DNA from: Cohnella sp. WQ 127256
GTDB taxonomy: Bacteria; Bacillota; Bacilli; Paenibacillales; Paenibacillaceae
DNA: 64,000 nucleotides
NCBI RefSeq assembly: GCF_024519285.1
Contig: NZ_JAMZCY010000004.1
Location: 726,736-790,735, forward strand
Direction: 5' to 3'
In this document: positions 8,073 to 18,146 of the stretch, piece after piece
Layout of the letters: each line of letters begins with the position of its first letter
Numbering within the stretch: the first letter of the stretch is position 1
Notes under the pieces: generated by a model
Databases searched by the model: none
Told to the model about the DNA's origin: nothing
What the model saw: only the letters and a program-made list of their open reading frames with translations
Made by a program: the position numbers and the translations under genes

Positions 8073-9389
8073 TTAATTTGCAATAACCGGGCTAGAGTCT
8101 GCGACAATAACGACCTCACCGCTAGCTAGTCTCGCCGCCCATACTGGACTCAATGTAATCGTATCCTTCTTCAGAACCGGTCTGAGTGCTGGGAACAGGG
8201 CTTCAACGTTCTTACCACTAGAGGCCATTTCCTTAAGGGTAGACCGTAGGATATCGCCACCAGGCAGCTGTCTGCTACGTTTGTTACTGATATCCTTGTC
8301 AAGCACGACGAGAGACCGATTATAGGACGATACGCCCCCTTGCTGCATCGTAAGCTGGATAAACCCAAAGTTCATTAAGCTGTCTGAGACAATGGGCACA
8401 TCTCTGTAATATTGCTGGAAGCGGACGTTTAAACTGCCGGTTTCCGAAGTCGTTTCCTTAACGAACTGGTGCCTTCCGTTCCAACCCCCATGCTCATTTA
8501 CGAAACTAATCGCAGCCATAACGTTATCCATCATGTCGTTGCGGCCTTCTGTACGCGCCACAAGGTCGGTGAAGGATAACCATGTGCCATCCTGCTCGAC
8601 CTTAAGCCCTCGCTTGCCATCGGTATAGAACTGGGCCGACTTACTATTTTGTATCGTTTTTGTAATTCCGGGATCGAAGAACAGATTGTCCTGCATTTGC
8701 TCCGTCGTATATCGATCAAATGCAACATCCATCTCGACGATTCTTGACGACGACTTCTCCGGGATATAGAGATTGCCATCTTGTGTCGTATACGGATCCC
8801 AATACTGACCGAAGCCTACGTAGCCTTCAACATCGCCAATCGTCAAATCTGCACGTTGTGCTTCATAGACGAAGCGGCCATCCGAGCTGAAGAAGAATGT
8901 CCGAACTTCGTCGCGGACTTTACTCGTGTAGATCCAGATTCGATCAATGGAATCTCCGAAGAACAGGAAGTCGCTATCAATCTGAATCTCACCCCGCTGG
9001 AGTAATTCAAAGGGAATCGGTCGGCCAAAGCGTAGCTCAATCCCTTGATTCTCCCTCCTAATTTGGTTCCAATCTACAGTGTTAACGGGAGCTCGCTGCA
9101 TACCTTTGAATACGCGGCTTTTCAGCTTTGTCAGAATCAAATCATAAAACGGACCCGTGCTAGGATAGAATACCGTATGCTTGTCATTACCCAGATGGAG
9201 GACGAGCTGCTCAGGAAAGATCAGATTTTTAGCCTCTTCCTCCGTCCCGAGTAGCTCCGTCTTTACATAATTTAACTCGGTCTTTTCCTTCGTCTCCATG
9301 AAAGGCTTGCTGTAGGCTAGGAAGTAACTTTGAACAAGACTAACAGCCACCAGCAAAAATAGGATAAACGATTTCCCCTTCTCGATCAT
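8073..9389 (-). CDS. walH: WalH/YycH regulator of WalK
   Basis: 438 aa with a single N-terminal TM helix (about 7-28) and a large extracytoplasmic YycH domain. YycH contacts WalK through its membrane helix and restrains or tunes kinase output. Start ATG 9389 has RBS GGAAGGAAGTG; the gene overlaps the walK stop by 4 nt, implying translational coupling. Confidence 0.9.
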   Translation of the reverse strand: MIEKGKSFILFLLVAVSLVQSYFLAYSKPFMETKEKTELNYVKTELLGTEEEAKNLIFPEQLVLHLGNDKHTVFYPSTGPFYDLILTKLKSRVFKGMQRAPVNTVDWNQIRRENQGIELRFGRPIPFELLQRGEIQIDSDFLFFGDSIDRIWIYTSKVRDEVRTFFFSSDGRFVYEAQRADLTIGDVEGYVGFGQYWDPYTTQDGNLYIPEKSSSRIVEMDVAFDRYTTEQMQDNLFFDPGITKTIQNSKSAQFYTDGKRGLKVEQDGTWLSFTDLVARTEGRNDMMDNVMAAISFVNEHGGWNGRHQFVKETTSETGSLNVRFQQYYRDVPIVSDSLMNFGFIQLTMQQGGVSSYNRSLVVLDKDISNKRSRQLPGGDILRSTLKEMASSGKNVEALFPALRPVLKKDTITLSPVWAARLASGEVVIVADSSPVIAN

Positions 9390-11224
9390 GCGGTTTCACT
9401 TCCTTCCGGCACAATCGGTAGCAGAACCGTTACGACGGTACCCACGTTTGATTCAGACTCAAGCGTAATGGACCCGCCATGGGCTCGAACAATTTCCCGG
9501 GCAATTGATAAACCAAGCCCTGTGCCGCCCATATTCCGCGAGCGGGCTTTGTCCACTCGGTAGAACCGTTCAAATATCCGAGCCAAATCCTTCTTGGGAA
9601 TACCAATACCCGTATCCTTAATGGCAATCGCTAATTGTCCCACATCATTACCCTTTGCTGAAATATCAATTGAGCCACCGTCAAGCGTATATTTAATCGC
9701 ATTGGAAACGAGATTGTCCAGCACCTGATCAATTCCATCTCGATCTAACCATGCTGTCTCTTGCTTATTCTCAACCTTAACCGAAACAGTAATTGCCTTC
9801 TGACGCAGTTGGAAAGAAAACCGATCTACGACTTCCTCTAGCATTTCAATCAAATCGATCTTTTGGCGGCGCAGCTGATTACGGCTAGAATCAAATCTCG
9901 ATAGGTGGAGGAGATCCGTAACGAGGCGAATCATCCTTTCCGTTTCACTACGGATAACCCCTACAAAGCGGTCAGCGAGCGGGGGCTCGTCCAACGCTCC
10001 ATCATCTAAGGCTTCAGCATAACTCTTAATCGTAGTAAGTGGGGTTCTAAGCTCATGGGAAACATTCGCTACGAACTCCCGCCTCGATTGCTCTAGCTTC
10101 TCCATCTCCGTTACGTCATGTAGCACCGCAATTACACCGGCTACCCCTTTATCCCGACTACGAATAGGCGTGAGTGTCACTCTAAATACCAAATCCTCTT
10201 CCTGATCATCCAAGTCCCGATTAAGCAGCAAAGATGACTCTTGTCCTTGAAGCGTGTTTGCTATTGGATCCTTTTCTATACCCAAGGCTTCGGATAATGT
10301 CGCTCCATCCTTTAGCTCAGTAATACCTAGCATTCCTCTAGCCCTTCGATTGGTTACAATAACCTGTCCCAATTCATCCGTAGCCAAGACGCCATCACTC
10401 ATATTCGCGAGAATAGAAGACAGCTTTTCCTTTTCTTCCTCATTAATAGATAGAGCATCACTCAGACGATCGGTCATATCATTGAACGCAATGCTAAGCT
10501 GCCCAATCTCATCCTGCCCGAACACCGGCACTCGTTCATCAAACCGCCCCTCGGCTACCGCAGTGGCTTGCCGAGTCAACGCTTTGATCGGTGATGTAAT
10601 CGTACCTGCAAGCAATATTCCAAGTATAGCCGTAAGTCCAAGCGCAATTAAGGTCGCGGATGCAAATATTCGATTGATCCCTTCCATCGTCTGGTATAGA
10701 TCTTTCATGGATGCGACGATGTAAATGGCTCCCACAATCTTGCCGTTACTGAATATAGGCTTAGCTATAACTTTATTCCGTGTGTTGTCCTCATCAATAA
10801 ACTCTTCCTCGTTATCCCGTACACCCTGAAGCGCACGGCTAACAAGCAGAGACGTATTCTTGCTTCCAATATTCGTTTGTTGAAGCTGATTAGAAGTAGC
10901 GAGTACCTTCCCGCCAGCATCTAGCACTTGAATCTGTGCACCATTGATCGTATCAAAGCTTCTCATAACTGTACTCAGCATCGCTTCGGTTCCTGCTTGA
11001 GCGTTAGCATCCTTATTGCTGTCCGACGATAGACTTTGCCCGGATAAGACAGAGGTTAGAAGGTTCGCCTGATCATTTAAATTACTTGTGAATGAATTAA
11101 TCAACGAGGTTTTCATCGTACTGATGAAGTACACACCGATCAACTGAACCGCGATCAGAATGAGCAGCAGCACCATCATTATTAACTTAACCTGAATGCT
11201 GCGGAACAAACGAACGCCTCTCAT
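9386..11224 (-). CDS. walK: WalK (YycG) sensor histidine kinase
   Basis: 612 aa. Two TM helices (about 13-35 and 184-208) flank an extracytoplasmic sensor domain; then HAMP (about 208-262), PAS (about 265-375), and a dimerisation domain with phospho-acceptor His390 in VSHELRTP. The HATPase domain carries the N box ([10 protein letters not shown]), G1 (IKDTGIGIP) and G2 (GGTGLGLS). WalK senses cell-wall or lipid II status and phosphorylates WalR, controlling peptidoglycan hydrolases in growing cells. It overlaps walR and walH by 4 nt each. Confidence 0.95.
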   Translation of the reverse strand: MRGVRLFRSIQVKLIMMVLLLILIAVQLIGVYFISTMKTSLINSFTSNLNDQANLLTSVLSGQSLSSDSNKDANAQAGTEAMLSTVMRSFDTINGAQIQVLDAGGKVLATSNQLQQTNIGSKNTSLLVSRALQGVRDNEEEFIDEDNTRNKVIAKPIFSNGKIVGAIYIVASMKDLYQTMEGINRIFASATLIALGLTAILGILLAGTITSPIKALTRQATAVAEGRFDERVPVFGQDEIGQLSIAFNDMTDRLSDALSINEEEKEKLSSILANMSDGVLATDELGQVIVTNRRARGMLGITELKDGATLSEALGIEKDPIANTLQGQESSLLLNRDLDDQEEDLVFRVTLTPIRSRDKGVAGVIAVLHDVTEMEKLEQSRREFVANVSHELRTPLTTIKSYAEALDDGALDEPPLADRFVGVIRSETERMIRLVTDLLHLSRFDSSRNQLRRQKIDLIEMLEEVVDRFSFQLRQKAITVSVKVENKQETAWLDRDGIDQVLDNLVSNAIKYTLDGGSIDISAKGNDVGQLAIAIKDTGIGIPKKDLARIFERFYRVDKARSRNMGGTGLGLSIAREIVRAHGGSITLESESNVGTVVTVLLPIVPEGSETA

Positions 11225-11961
11225 CCATAATGACCGCCTGTCATCTTCGGATTACGTACCAAATAACCTAAGCCACGTCTGGTCATAATGATCTCTGGTC
11301 GACTAGGATCGTCTTCAATCTTCTCTCTTAGCCGACGAATCGTTACGTCAACCGTACGCACATCTCCGAAATATTCGAAGCCCCACACCGCTTGCAGCAA
11401 GTGCTCACGAGTCATGACCTTCCCGCTATTCTTAGCGAGATAATGAACAAGCTCAAACTCTCGATGAGTAAGATCAAGAGGTTGATTATTCTTATAGACA
11501 ACATACATATCCGTATCGATAAAAAGATTATATAACTTTAAGCCTTGTCGTTCTGCTTCTGGTTGTGCTTCTTCATCCGTTCGAGCGGATTCCACCTTGC
11601 GTTGTCGGCGCAAATGCGCCTTCACCCGAGCAAGTAGCTCGCGTGTACCAAATGGCTTCGTCACATAATCGTCGGCACCCAGCTCAAGCCCCAACACCTT
11701 GTCGATCTCATTGTCCTTAGCCGTAAGCATAATAATGGGCGTAGAAAGACGTGTCCGCACTTCACGGCATACATCCATGCCATCCTTAATTGGAAGCATC
11801 AGATCGAGTAAAATCAAATCTGGCTCCTCTTCGAATGCAAGCCGAACTGCAGCCTCGCCATCGAATGCGCAGATGACCTCGTAGCCTTCTTTTTCAAGAT
11901 TAAATTTGAGAATATCCGCAATCGGTCGTTCATCATCAACGACTAGTATTTTACCTAACAT
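11221..11961 (-). CDS. walR: WalR (YycF) response regulator
   Basis: 246 aa OmpR/PhoB-type regulator. The receiver domain has the acidic pair VDDE (9-11), phosphorylation site Asp53 (LLDLMLP) and Lys in VTKPFG. A winged helix (about 140-235) ends with the recognition region [16 protein letters not shown]. Essential master regulator of cell-wall turnover; first gene of walRKHIJ, with its own promoter at 12007-12035. Confidence 0.95.
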   Translation of the reverse strand: MLGKILVVDDERPIADILKFNLEKEGYEVICAFDGEAAVRLAFEEEPDLILLDLMLPIKDGMDVCREVRTRLSTPIIMLTAKDNEIDKVLGLELGADDYVTKPFGTRELLARVKAHLRRQRKVESARTDEEAQPEAERQGLKLYNLFIDTDMYVVYKNNQPLDLTHREFELVHYLAKNSGKVMTREHLLQAVWGFEYFGDVRTVDVTIRRLREKIEDDPSRPEIIMTRRGLGYLVRNPKMTGGHYG

Positions 11962-12006
11962 CTACGTCACCGCCTTCCGCTTCTCGGAAGCTAATCTCTG
12001 CTATCT

Positions 12007-12035
12007 ATCTTACCATATTGCTGGCAAGAGCCCAA
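12007..12035 (-). promoter_or_regulatory. Probable walR promoter (extended -10)
   Basis: Minus-strand TTGGGC (12030-12035), 17-bp spacer and TAAGAT (12007-12012) preceded by TGG, an extended -10 feature. It is 46 bp before the walR start. Confidence 0.5.
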
Positions 12036-12080
12036 TGGCGTTTCGTGGCAGTCGACCGCTCAATCTCGAACAATATAAAG

Positions 12081-12122
12081 AAAGGCCTTCCCGAGTCCGA
12101 TAGGAACTGCGAGAAAGCCTTT
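12081..12122 (-). terminator. Terminator between the M23 peptidase gene and walR
   Basis: Arms AAAGGCTTTCTCG and CGGGAAGGCCTTT, extended by inner pairs to about 18 bp, followed on the minus strand by CTTTAT. It lies directly after the stop of the peptidase gene. Confidence 0.75.
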
Positions 12123-12125
12123 ATG

Positions 12126-13700
12126 TTATAGATAGCTTGTCGGATTCTTAAGCTTGCCATTTAGATAAATTTCGAAATGAAGGTGGGTACCCGTTGATCT
12201 TCCTGTGCTACCCATAATGCCGATAACATCGCCCTTCTCGACGATCTGGCCTTTCTTCACCTTAACGCTCTTCATGTGGCCGTAGACGGTTTTGAATCCA
12301 TTATTATGGTTAATAATAATTGCATTCCCTAATCCACCCGACTTGTAGCCGGCAAACTCGATAACACCTTCGTCAGAAGCCAAAATATTTTTACTACCCG
12401 TCATGTCGATGCCCTTATGCATCCGGCCCCATCTTGAACCCTGGTAGCTTGAAATCCGAGCGCCTAGCACTGGCCAAGAGAACTTACCAGAGCCTTCACC
12501 GCGAATGACCTTAGTCCCCTTCAGAATGCGGGTCGAGACCGGTGCTTTAAGTATTTGCTTATCGATCTGCTCTTCTTCGATAAGCGAACCGTTCCGTTTG
12601 ATCAAACGGTAGGTCACTTGCTGCTTGCCTTCTGTACCTTCACGAAGGACCTTCTGCTGACCTAGCTTCATAGAGTCGCTCTTCTCATATTCGATCGGCG
12701 GCTCAATCACTTCGATCTCCGTCACTTCTTCTTCAGAATTGACATTCAAAATTGGAGGCTCTTCTTCCGATAGATCCAAGACATCTCCAATTTTAATACT
12801 ATCGTTCTTAATCCACTTGTTGTTCTGGTAAATAAGCTCTTCGCTAATGTCGAGCTTCGAGGCAATGCAGCCTATGCAATCGCCCTTCTTAACCGTGTAT
12901 TTCCTAGGAATAGGCTCTCCCTCAGTAAGCTTGAGGAACAAGTCATCTGGATCAGATAGCTTCGAAGCATCAATATCCGCCGTGACCGTCTCAACCTTCT
13001 CTACGAAGCTTACGGATGTCACAACCCTTGCTGGTTTAGCATCTGCCGATGCAGTCGCAGGCGTCGCACCTGATTTAGCAGATAAAGTCTGAACTTCGGT
13101 AGCAGCCTTCTTAGCAATTAAACTAGCAGGAGCATACTTATTCTTCACTCTCTGTAGTAGCTTCTTAGCCGTTGCCTCATCGCGAACAATACCTACTTCC
13201 TCACCATCCACAACTACCTTCACACCGACAGGATGAGTTTGAAGCATACTACTAAGTTGCGTCAGCGTGGCTTCATCATCCGTTTTCTTCTTGTAAGCCC
13301 TTTCAAGCGTATAGCTGACCTGATCTTTATTCAGCACCAGGCGTACAGGGCTGTCCCCATTCTCCAATTCGGAGGCTTTAGCCGTCAATAATTGCTCGAC
13401 CTTCTCCTCGCTGCTAACTTCTCCTACTGGCTTACCATTAAGAAGAACGTTATAGTATTCGACGCTATGGGCTTGCACATATTTATACCCACCGATTCCG
13501 ACTGCAATAAGTGCGGCGATGCCACATGCGGTCACTACGAGAGGCTTACGATATTTGTGGAGTATATTGCTACGAATAAGCTGCGATGGTTTATCGGATT
13601 TGAACTTACCTTTCAATTGCGTGAACCGAACATTCCGGATAGTTTGCCTAGTGGCAGTGACGAATTTCCGGATCCGATCCATTCCCCTGAAAACGGCCAT
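12126..13700 (-). CDS. LysM/G5/M23 cell-wall metallopeptidase
   Basis: 524 aa. A basic cytoplasmic N-terminus is followed by a TM anchor (about 53-72), an extracytoplasmic region, a LysM-like domain (about 273-315), a G5 domain (about 335-410) and a C-terminal M23 (LytM) peptidase. Zinc ligands are visible in HKGIDM and HLHFEI, plus the YGHM His. The family cleaves peptide cross-links in peptidoglycan. The LysM-like domain contains a CIGC pair not present in canonical LysM. It sits just upstream of walR, whose regulon in Bacilli includes such hydrolases; direct WalR control here is only inferred. Start MAVFRGMD has RBS AAGGAGA. Confidence 0.9.
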   Translation of the reverse strand: MAVFRGMDRIRKFVTATRQTIRNVRFTQLKGKFKSDKPSQLIRSNILHKYRKPLVVTACGIAALIAVGIGGYKYVQAHSVEYYNVLLNGKPVGEVSSEEKVEQLLTAKASELENGDSPVRLVLNKDQVSYTLERAYKKKTDDEATLTQLSSMLQTHPVGVKVVVDGEEVGIVRDEATAKKLLQRVKNKYAPASLIAKKAATEVQTLSAKSGATPATASADAKPARVVTSVSFVEKVETVTADIDASKLSDPDDLFLKLTEGEPIPRKYTVKKGDCIGCIASKLDISEELIYQNNKWIKNDSIKIGDVLDLSEEEPPILNVNSEEEVTEIEVIEPPIEYEKSDSMKLGQQKVLREGTEGKQQVTYRLIKRNGSLIEEEQIDKQILKAPVSTRILKGTKVIRGEGSGKFSWPVLGARISSYQGSRWGRMHKGIDMTGSKNILASDEGVIEFAGYKSGGLGNAIIINHNNGFKTVYGHMKSVKVKKGQIVEKGDVIGIMGSTGRSTGTHLHFEIYLNGKLKNPTSYL

Positions 13701-13830
13701 GATCTTCTCCTTTTCCCTTGCTTTCGATGATCTTTCCCCGGATATGGCAAAAGCTTGTGTACCTCACTTTAGCATAGGTCTGATTAATCTATCAACCATT
13801 TGGCCGGATTAGAATTATGAAAAATGGAAA

Positions 13831-13859
13831 GAGCCACCGGTTTACGTCCCCGATGGCTC
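13831..13859 (-). terminator. Terminator after the membrane-anchored hypothetical gene
   Basis: Minus-strand arms GAGCCATCGG and CCGGTGGCTC (10 bp, one G-U) followed by TTTCCATTTTTC, 20 nt past the stop at 13879. Confidence 0.8.
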
Positions 13860-13878
13860 ATGTTATTCTGAAGTTATT

Positions 13879-14559
13879 TTACTCCAAAGAGTCTTCTGTA
13901 GCAGGTTGTTTTTGACCTTTGAGTAGTTCAGTCATCTGAATATACTCTTGGTCAGATAAGGAAGATTTGAGCATGCTTTGAACCTGAACTAGCTCTTCGG
14001 ATGTCAGGCCATCCTTCAAGGAATCCGATAGCTGCTTAAGCTGCTCTGGGTTCAATTTGGACACGACCATAGCATACAACGATTGTCTTTCCTCATCTGT
14101 AAGCTGACCCATTGCGATATCTTCGTTAAACGCAGGGACCGCATCTACCTGTCCACCATTATCTGTATTCGTACTTTCGTCGACCTTTGGTTTTACTACT
14201 GTATCCCCTGTGGGTGCAGCTTCCTCCTGGGTCGCATTAACCCCATTCCCCGTTGGCACCTGAGTAGCTTCACCCACCTCTTGCGTTTTGGGGGGCGAGC
14301 TTTCTATAGCATCACTATCATCTATTGAAGCTGGTGGCTTGCTCACTGAAGCCTCCACTTTCGGACTCTTCTCCGCACCCCACAGTGTTCCCCATACTCC
14401 TGACAAAGCAATAGGCTGTAGATCGATTGGTATACCTAGCTGCTTAACTACTGTTTCCATATAGCTGTTCACAATATAACCCGTTGTCCAAATACATAAG
14501 AAGCTGAGCAGCAAAGCTGTCGCTCCCATCCGGATCACCCAGCTTACCCACTTAAACAT
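13879..14559 (-). CDS. Membrane-anchored protein of unknown function
   Basis: 226 aa. One N-terminal TM segment (about 9-31) is followed by a Pro/Thr/Asp/Glu-rich low-complexity linker (about 65-140) and a helical C-terminal half (about 148-225) with repeated Leu/Ser/Glu-rich helices. I recognise no enzyme motif. The layout (anchor, flexible spacer, helical head) suggests an extracytoplasmic structural or adaptor role. It is transcribed alone between the RND exporter and the M23 peptidase, with terminators on both sides. Confidence 0.75.
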   Translation of the reverse strand: MFKWVSWVIRMGATALLLSFLCIWTTGYIVNSYMETVVKQLGIPIDLQPIALSGVWGTLWGAEKSPKVEASVSKPPASIDDSDAIESSPPKTQEVGEATQVPTGNGVNATQEEAAPTGDTVVKPKVDESTNTDNGGQVDAVPAFNEDIAMGQLTDEERQSLYAMVVSKLNPEQLKQLSDSLKDGLTSEELVQVQSMLKSSLSDQEYIQMTELLKGQKQPATEDSLE

Positions 14560-14682
14560 TCCTTTACCTCCTGCTATGCCGTTTTCATAGTTTTAGTATG
14601 GGCAAACCTCCTTCTAATCATTCCTATTGAATTTTTATATCTTTCAAATAGCCCTTTAATTCAAACAGACTTCCATTAGAAA

Positions 14683-14727
14683 AAAGAAGCATTCAAAGCC
14701 GCGATCACGTGGTTTTGAATGCTTCTT
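14683..14727 (-). terminator. Terminator after the RND exporter gene
   Basis: Long inverted repeat with arms AAGAAGCATTCAAA and TTTGAATGCTTCTT (internal G-C pairs extend it) and T-runs on both flanks; on the minus strand it ends with TTCTTTTTTC. It probably also works in the plus direction. Confidence 0.85.
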
Positions 14728-14772
14728 TGCTATTATCACTCTGCCAACGTTCTGCTAGCATGCTGATATCAG

Positions 14773-17700
14773 TTACGCAGCAGCTTCCGTCCTAACTTGC
14801 GTGCTCATCTTCCGTTGTTTACGGGAGCGTCTAAAGTAAAGCAGTTCGTACATAACAGGAACAACGACCAGTGTAAGAAGCGTGGAGCTCGTGAGACCAC
14901 CAATGACGACGACTGCAAGCCCGCTTGAGATTACGCTTCCGCCACCAAGACCAATGGCCAGCGGCATCAATGCACAGATTGTGGCTATTGCAGTCATAAG
15001 GATTGGACGCAATCTTGTTCCTCCCGCTTCGATGAGGGCTTCACGGATCGTGAGACCATGCTCAATCTGTTGCTGTACACGCTCAATTAACACGATCGCA
15101 TTCGTCACGACGATACCAATTAGCATTAGGAATCCGATCATGCTAGAGAGGGATAGTGGTTCGCCTACGATAACTGTACCAGCCAAGCCACCTATCAGTG
15201 CGAAAGGTAAGGAGAACAATACAGCAAGAGGGGCTCTTCCTTCACGGAAAGCGACGACCATCACGATGTACACCATACCTACGGCGATAAGCATTGCCAT
15301 AAGCATATCACTCATCATTTGTCCGACCTCTTCGTCGCTGCCTCCTAAAGAGTATTCTACTCCAGTTGGCAAGACTAGCTTTTCAAGTAATTTTTCTAAC
15401 TCAGAATTCACTTTACCTGCATTCTTGTCTGTGATCTTCGCTGATACGGTTGCAAATTCCGAACCATTCTTGAATTGCAGCGTGCTAGGTAACTGCGTCT
15501 CTTTCACTTCTGCAATGTCTTTCACCTGGATATCGGTACCCATCGGTGTGTGTAGCTTCAAGTTACTAATATCCTCAAGAGAAGATATCGAAGCACCATT
15601 CAGTGATAAATATAGATCGCTAGCTTTCGAACCGTCTCCAATTCGCCCTGCATTTGTTTCCGTTAAGAACGGACGTAGGATCATCGAAGCTTGTGCTGCC
15701 GACAGTCCGTATTTAGCCGCATCCTTCTGCCGAACCTCGATTGCAATTCCTTTTGTTCCATCCTGAAGATTATTACTCACGTTATCGATACCTTGTAAGC
15801 CGTTAACGGTTTCTGTAATTTTCTCTGTTGCAAAACGAATATCACTTAATGATGAACCGGTCACGGTAATCGCGATGTTCCCCCCACCGCTCATATCATC
15901 TTTAATAAAGCTGAACTCCGATCCTTCAGGAACTTTGACTTGTGCGCTTACCTCATCTGCAAATTCATCCAAATCCGCCTCAGAACGAAGTCCGATAAAC
16001 CAATCCGCACCATTGGAGACGTCGCTGACTAAGCCACCACCTACAGTAAGGTTTGAATTCTCAACGTCTTGGTTTCCGCGAATGATCACATCCAATCGGT
16101 CCGCTTCCTTCTTCACCGCATCAAGAGCAGTCCCCTTAGGCATCGTCATGCTAGCAAATATATATTTATAATCCGTTTGTGGGAGTACTACAACTCCGAC
16201 TTTACCTGCGAATATCGGCACAAGACTTCCTAAGAAAAGCAATAAAGAGACGGTAATAACAATTGTCTTATGGCCTAGAGACCAATGAAGTACTCGCTTG
16301 TAGCCACGGCTCATCGCGGATTCTTTCGTTTCTGCTAATTTAGCATTCTTCATTAGTGCCCATGCCATTAGAGGAACGACGGTAAGAGCAACTAAAAGTG
16401 AGGATATTAGCGCAAACCCGACCGTTAAGGCAAATGGGCGGAAGAAACCGCCGATCATGCCCTGCAATAATCCTAAAGGAGCGAATACAGCAACCGTCGT
16501 TAACGTCGAAGACGTAATCGCACGACCCACTTCCGCTGTTCCCGATAAGATCAAATCCTTGCTAACCTTCTCACCTTTCATTCGGCGTACAATGTTTTCA
16601 ATGACCACGATACTATCATCGACAACCCTACCCGTTGCTACAGCCAACCCACCCAGGGTCATAATATTGAGTGTGACATCCGTGAAGGTTTTCAAGCAGA
16701 TCATAGCGATCAGCATAGACAACGGGATAGATACGATAGCGATCAAAGTCGCCCGGAAATTCCTCAGGAAGAACAGAATCAAGATTGATGCGAACAAAGC
16801 ACCTAATGCACCTTCACGAGCAAGTGTATTTACGGATTCCTTCACGTCCGTAGCTCGGTTATACAAAACAAGCGATTTCACTTGCCCAGCTTGATCCGCA
16901 TCAGCATATACTTTGAGAACTTTATCAGATACTTCCACTGTGTTCGCGCTCCCAGATTTCACGATATCGAGCGACACACTTGGATGACCATTCGTCAGGC
17001 TAATCGTGCTCAGGTCTTTCCCTTGCTCGATTTGTGCGATGTCCGTAAGCTTCACGTCACCTGCCGGTGTTAAGCTCCATTCCTTCAATTGCTCAATCGA
17101 TCTGAGATCTCCTTGAACAAATACAGGAAGCTTAGTCTCATTCAAAGTCGCTTCTCCCAGTGGCACACTTAGATTGTTAGCTTGCAGAGCCCCTATGACT
17201 TGCTCATAAGTAATGCCTTTCTCGGACATTTTTGGTGCATTCAGTCTGATATACACACCGTCATCTTTAAGACCTGTTACCTTTACTTCGTTAACACCTT
17301 CAATCGCTTGTAGCTCAGGAATAATTGATGTTTTGACGAGAGTGTTAAACGCCTCTTGCGATACCCCATCCTTAGCAGCCACAGTCGTATACATAATCGG
17401 CTGGTTAGTCGTGGAGAAGTACATGACCTCTGGTTTCTCAACTTCTTCAGGTAGCTGAGCATCGCCTAGTGCTTGCTTTACTTCCTCTTGTTTCTTCTTC
17501 ATGTTGTCATTCGCGTTAAACTCAATCTGCAACATGGAGACACTATTTGCGGACTCAGAAGTAATATTTTTAACACCATCTACATTCCGTAATATTTTCT
17601 CGAGTGGCAATGTCACTTGATTCATCACTTCATTCGGAGCGGCTCCAGGGTACACAGCAGATACCATAATGCCAGGGAATTCGATTTCTGGTTGCTGCTC

Positions 17701-17805
17701 CTGTTTGAACTGCATCGTTGAGTAAACTCCACCAACTGCAATCAGAATAACAAGCAGGACGATTGCAACAGGGTTCCTCAGTGAAAAATTCGTAAAAAAT
17801 TTCAT
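14773..17805 (-). CDS. RND-family efflux transporter (AcrB/SwrC-like)
   Basis: 1010 aa from ATG 17805 (MKFFTNFSLRNP), chosen over an upstream GTG at 17820 because GGAGAG sits 7 nt before the ATG. Twelve TM helices in two repeats separated by large extracytoplasmic porter loops; the proton-relay Asp pair of TM4 is visible in GRVVDDSIVV. Members in Firmicutes (SwrC/YerP) export surfactin-like lipopeptides or biocides by proton antiport. No membrane-fusion partner is encoded nearby. Only the membrane subunit can be assigned; substrate unknown. Confidence 0.92.
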   Translation of the reverse strand: MKFFTNFSLRNPVAIVLLVILIAVGGVYSTMQFKQEQQPEIEFPGIMVSAVYPGAAPNEVMNQVTLPLEKILRNVDGVKNITSESANSVSMLQIEFNANDNMKKKQEEVKQALGDAQLPEEVEKPEVMYFSTTNQPIMYTTVAAKDGVSQEAFNTLVKTSIIPELQAIEGVNEVKVTGLKDDGVYIRLNAPKMSEKGITYEQVIGALQANNLSVPLGEATLNETKLPVFVQGDLRSIEQLKEWSLTPAGDVKLTDIAQIEQGKDLSTISLTNGHPSVSLDIVKSGSANTVEVSDKVLKVYADADQAGQVKSLVLYNRATDVKESVNTLAREGALGALFASILILFFLRNFRATLIAIVSIPLSMLIAMICLKTFTDVTLNIMTLGGLAVATGRVVDDSIVVIENIVRRMKGEKVSKDLILSGTAEVGRAITSSTLTTVAVFAPLGLLQGMIGGFFRPFALTVGFALISSLLVALTVVPLMAWALMKNAKLAETKESAMSRGYKRVLHWSLGHKTIVITVSLLLFLGSLVPIFAGKVGVVVLPQTDYKYIFASMTMPKGTALDAVKKEADRLDVIIRGNQDVENSNLTVGGGLVSDVSNGADWFIGLRSEADLDEFADEVSAQVKVPEGSEFSFIKDDMSGGGNIAITVTGSSLSDIRFATEKITETVNGLQGIDNVSNNLQDGTKGIAIEVRQKDAAKYGLSAAQASMILRPFLTETNAGRIGDGSKASDLYLSLNGASISSLEDISNLKLHTPMGTDIQVKDIAEVKETQLPSTLQFKNGSEFATVSAKITDKNAGKVNSELEKLLEKLVLPTGVEYSLGGSDEEVGQMMSDMLMAMLIAVGMVYIVMVVAFREGRAPLAVLFSLPFALIGGLAGTVIVGEPLSLSSMIGFLMLIGIVVTNAIVLIERVQQQIEHGLTIREALIEAGGTRLRPILMTAIATICALMPLAIGLGGGSVISSGLAVVVIGGLTSSTLLTLVVVPVMYELLYFRRSRKQRKMSTQVRTEAAA

Positions 17806-17820
17806 TCGTGTTCTCTCCAC

Positions 17821-18130
17821 TCTCTATTTTTAATACTTGCATATGCACTCCACATTTTGGAAGTCTACGGATTCAATTGTAATTTGTTACCACGGATCGC
17901 AACATGGTCTTAGGGTTGTTTTTTAACCTAGACCTGCGGCGGAGTACCATTAAGTCTAAGGGCTCGTAGTAGCACAGGTCCTAACGTGTTACGCGGTCCT
18001 TAGGGATAGCGGCGGAATGTTTATGTCGGAGACATATCCGATAAGTTTTAAGAGTTAGTTACTACCTAGGTGTCCCCAAAATGTATGCAACGTTCACTGT
18101 CAAAAAAAGTTACCTTCATTGAATCATAGT
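17821..18130. other. Non-coding region with unexplained inverted repeats
   Basis: 310 bp without a credible ORF between the RND gene and the repeat array. Visible structure: a hairpin TAGGTT/AACCCTA around an A/T loop (about 17910-17931); GACCTG near 17931 facing CAGGTC near 17975; and a perfect TATGTC-GGA-GACATA hairpin near 18022-18036. The words GCGGCGGA and CTTAGGG/CTAAGGG recur. A TTGACA on the minus strand at 18098-18103 lacks a clear -10. It could be the 5' leader of the RND gene or a separate RNA; no known riboswitch class was recognised. Confidence 0.4.
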
Positions 18131-18146
18131 ATTTAACCTTGGTTTG

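Noticed and set aside
14882..15766. 294-codon plus-strand ORF inside the RND gene
   Set aside because: Shadow of the RND reading frame: Ser/Pro/Ile-rich antisense translation with no RBS or homology.
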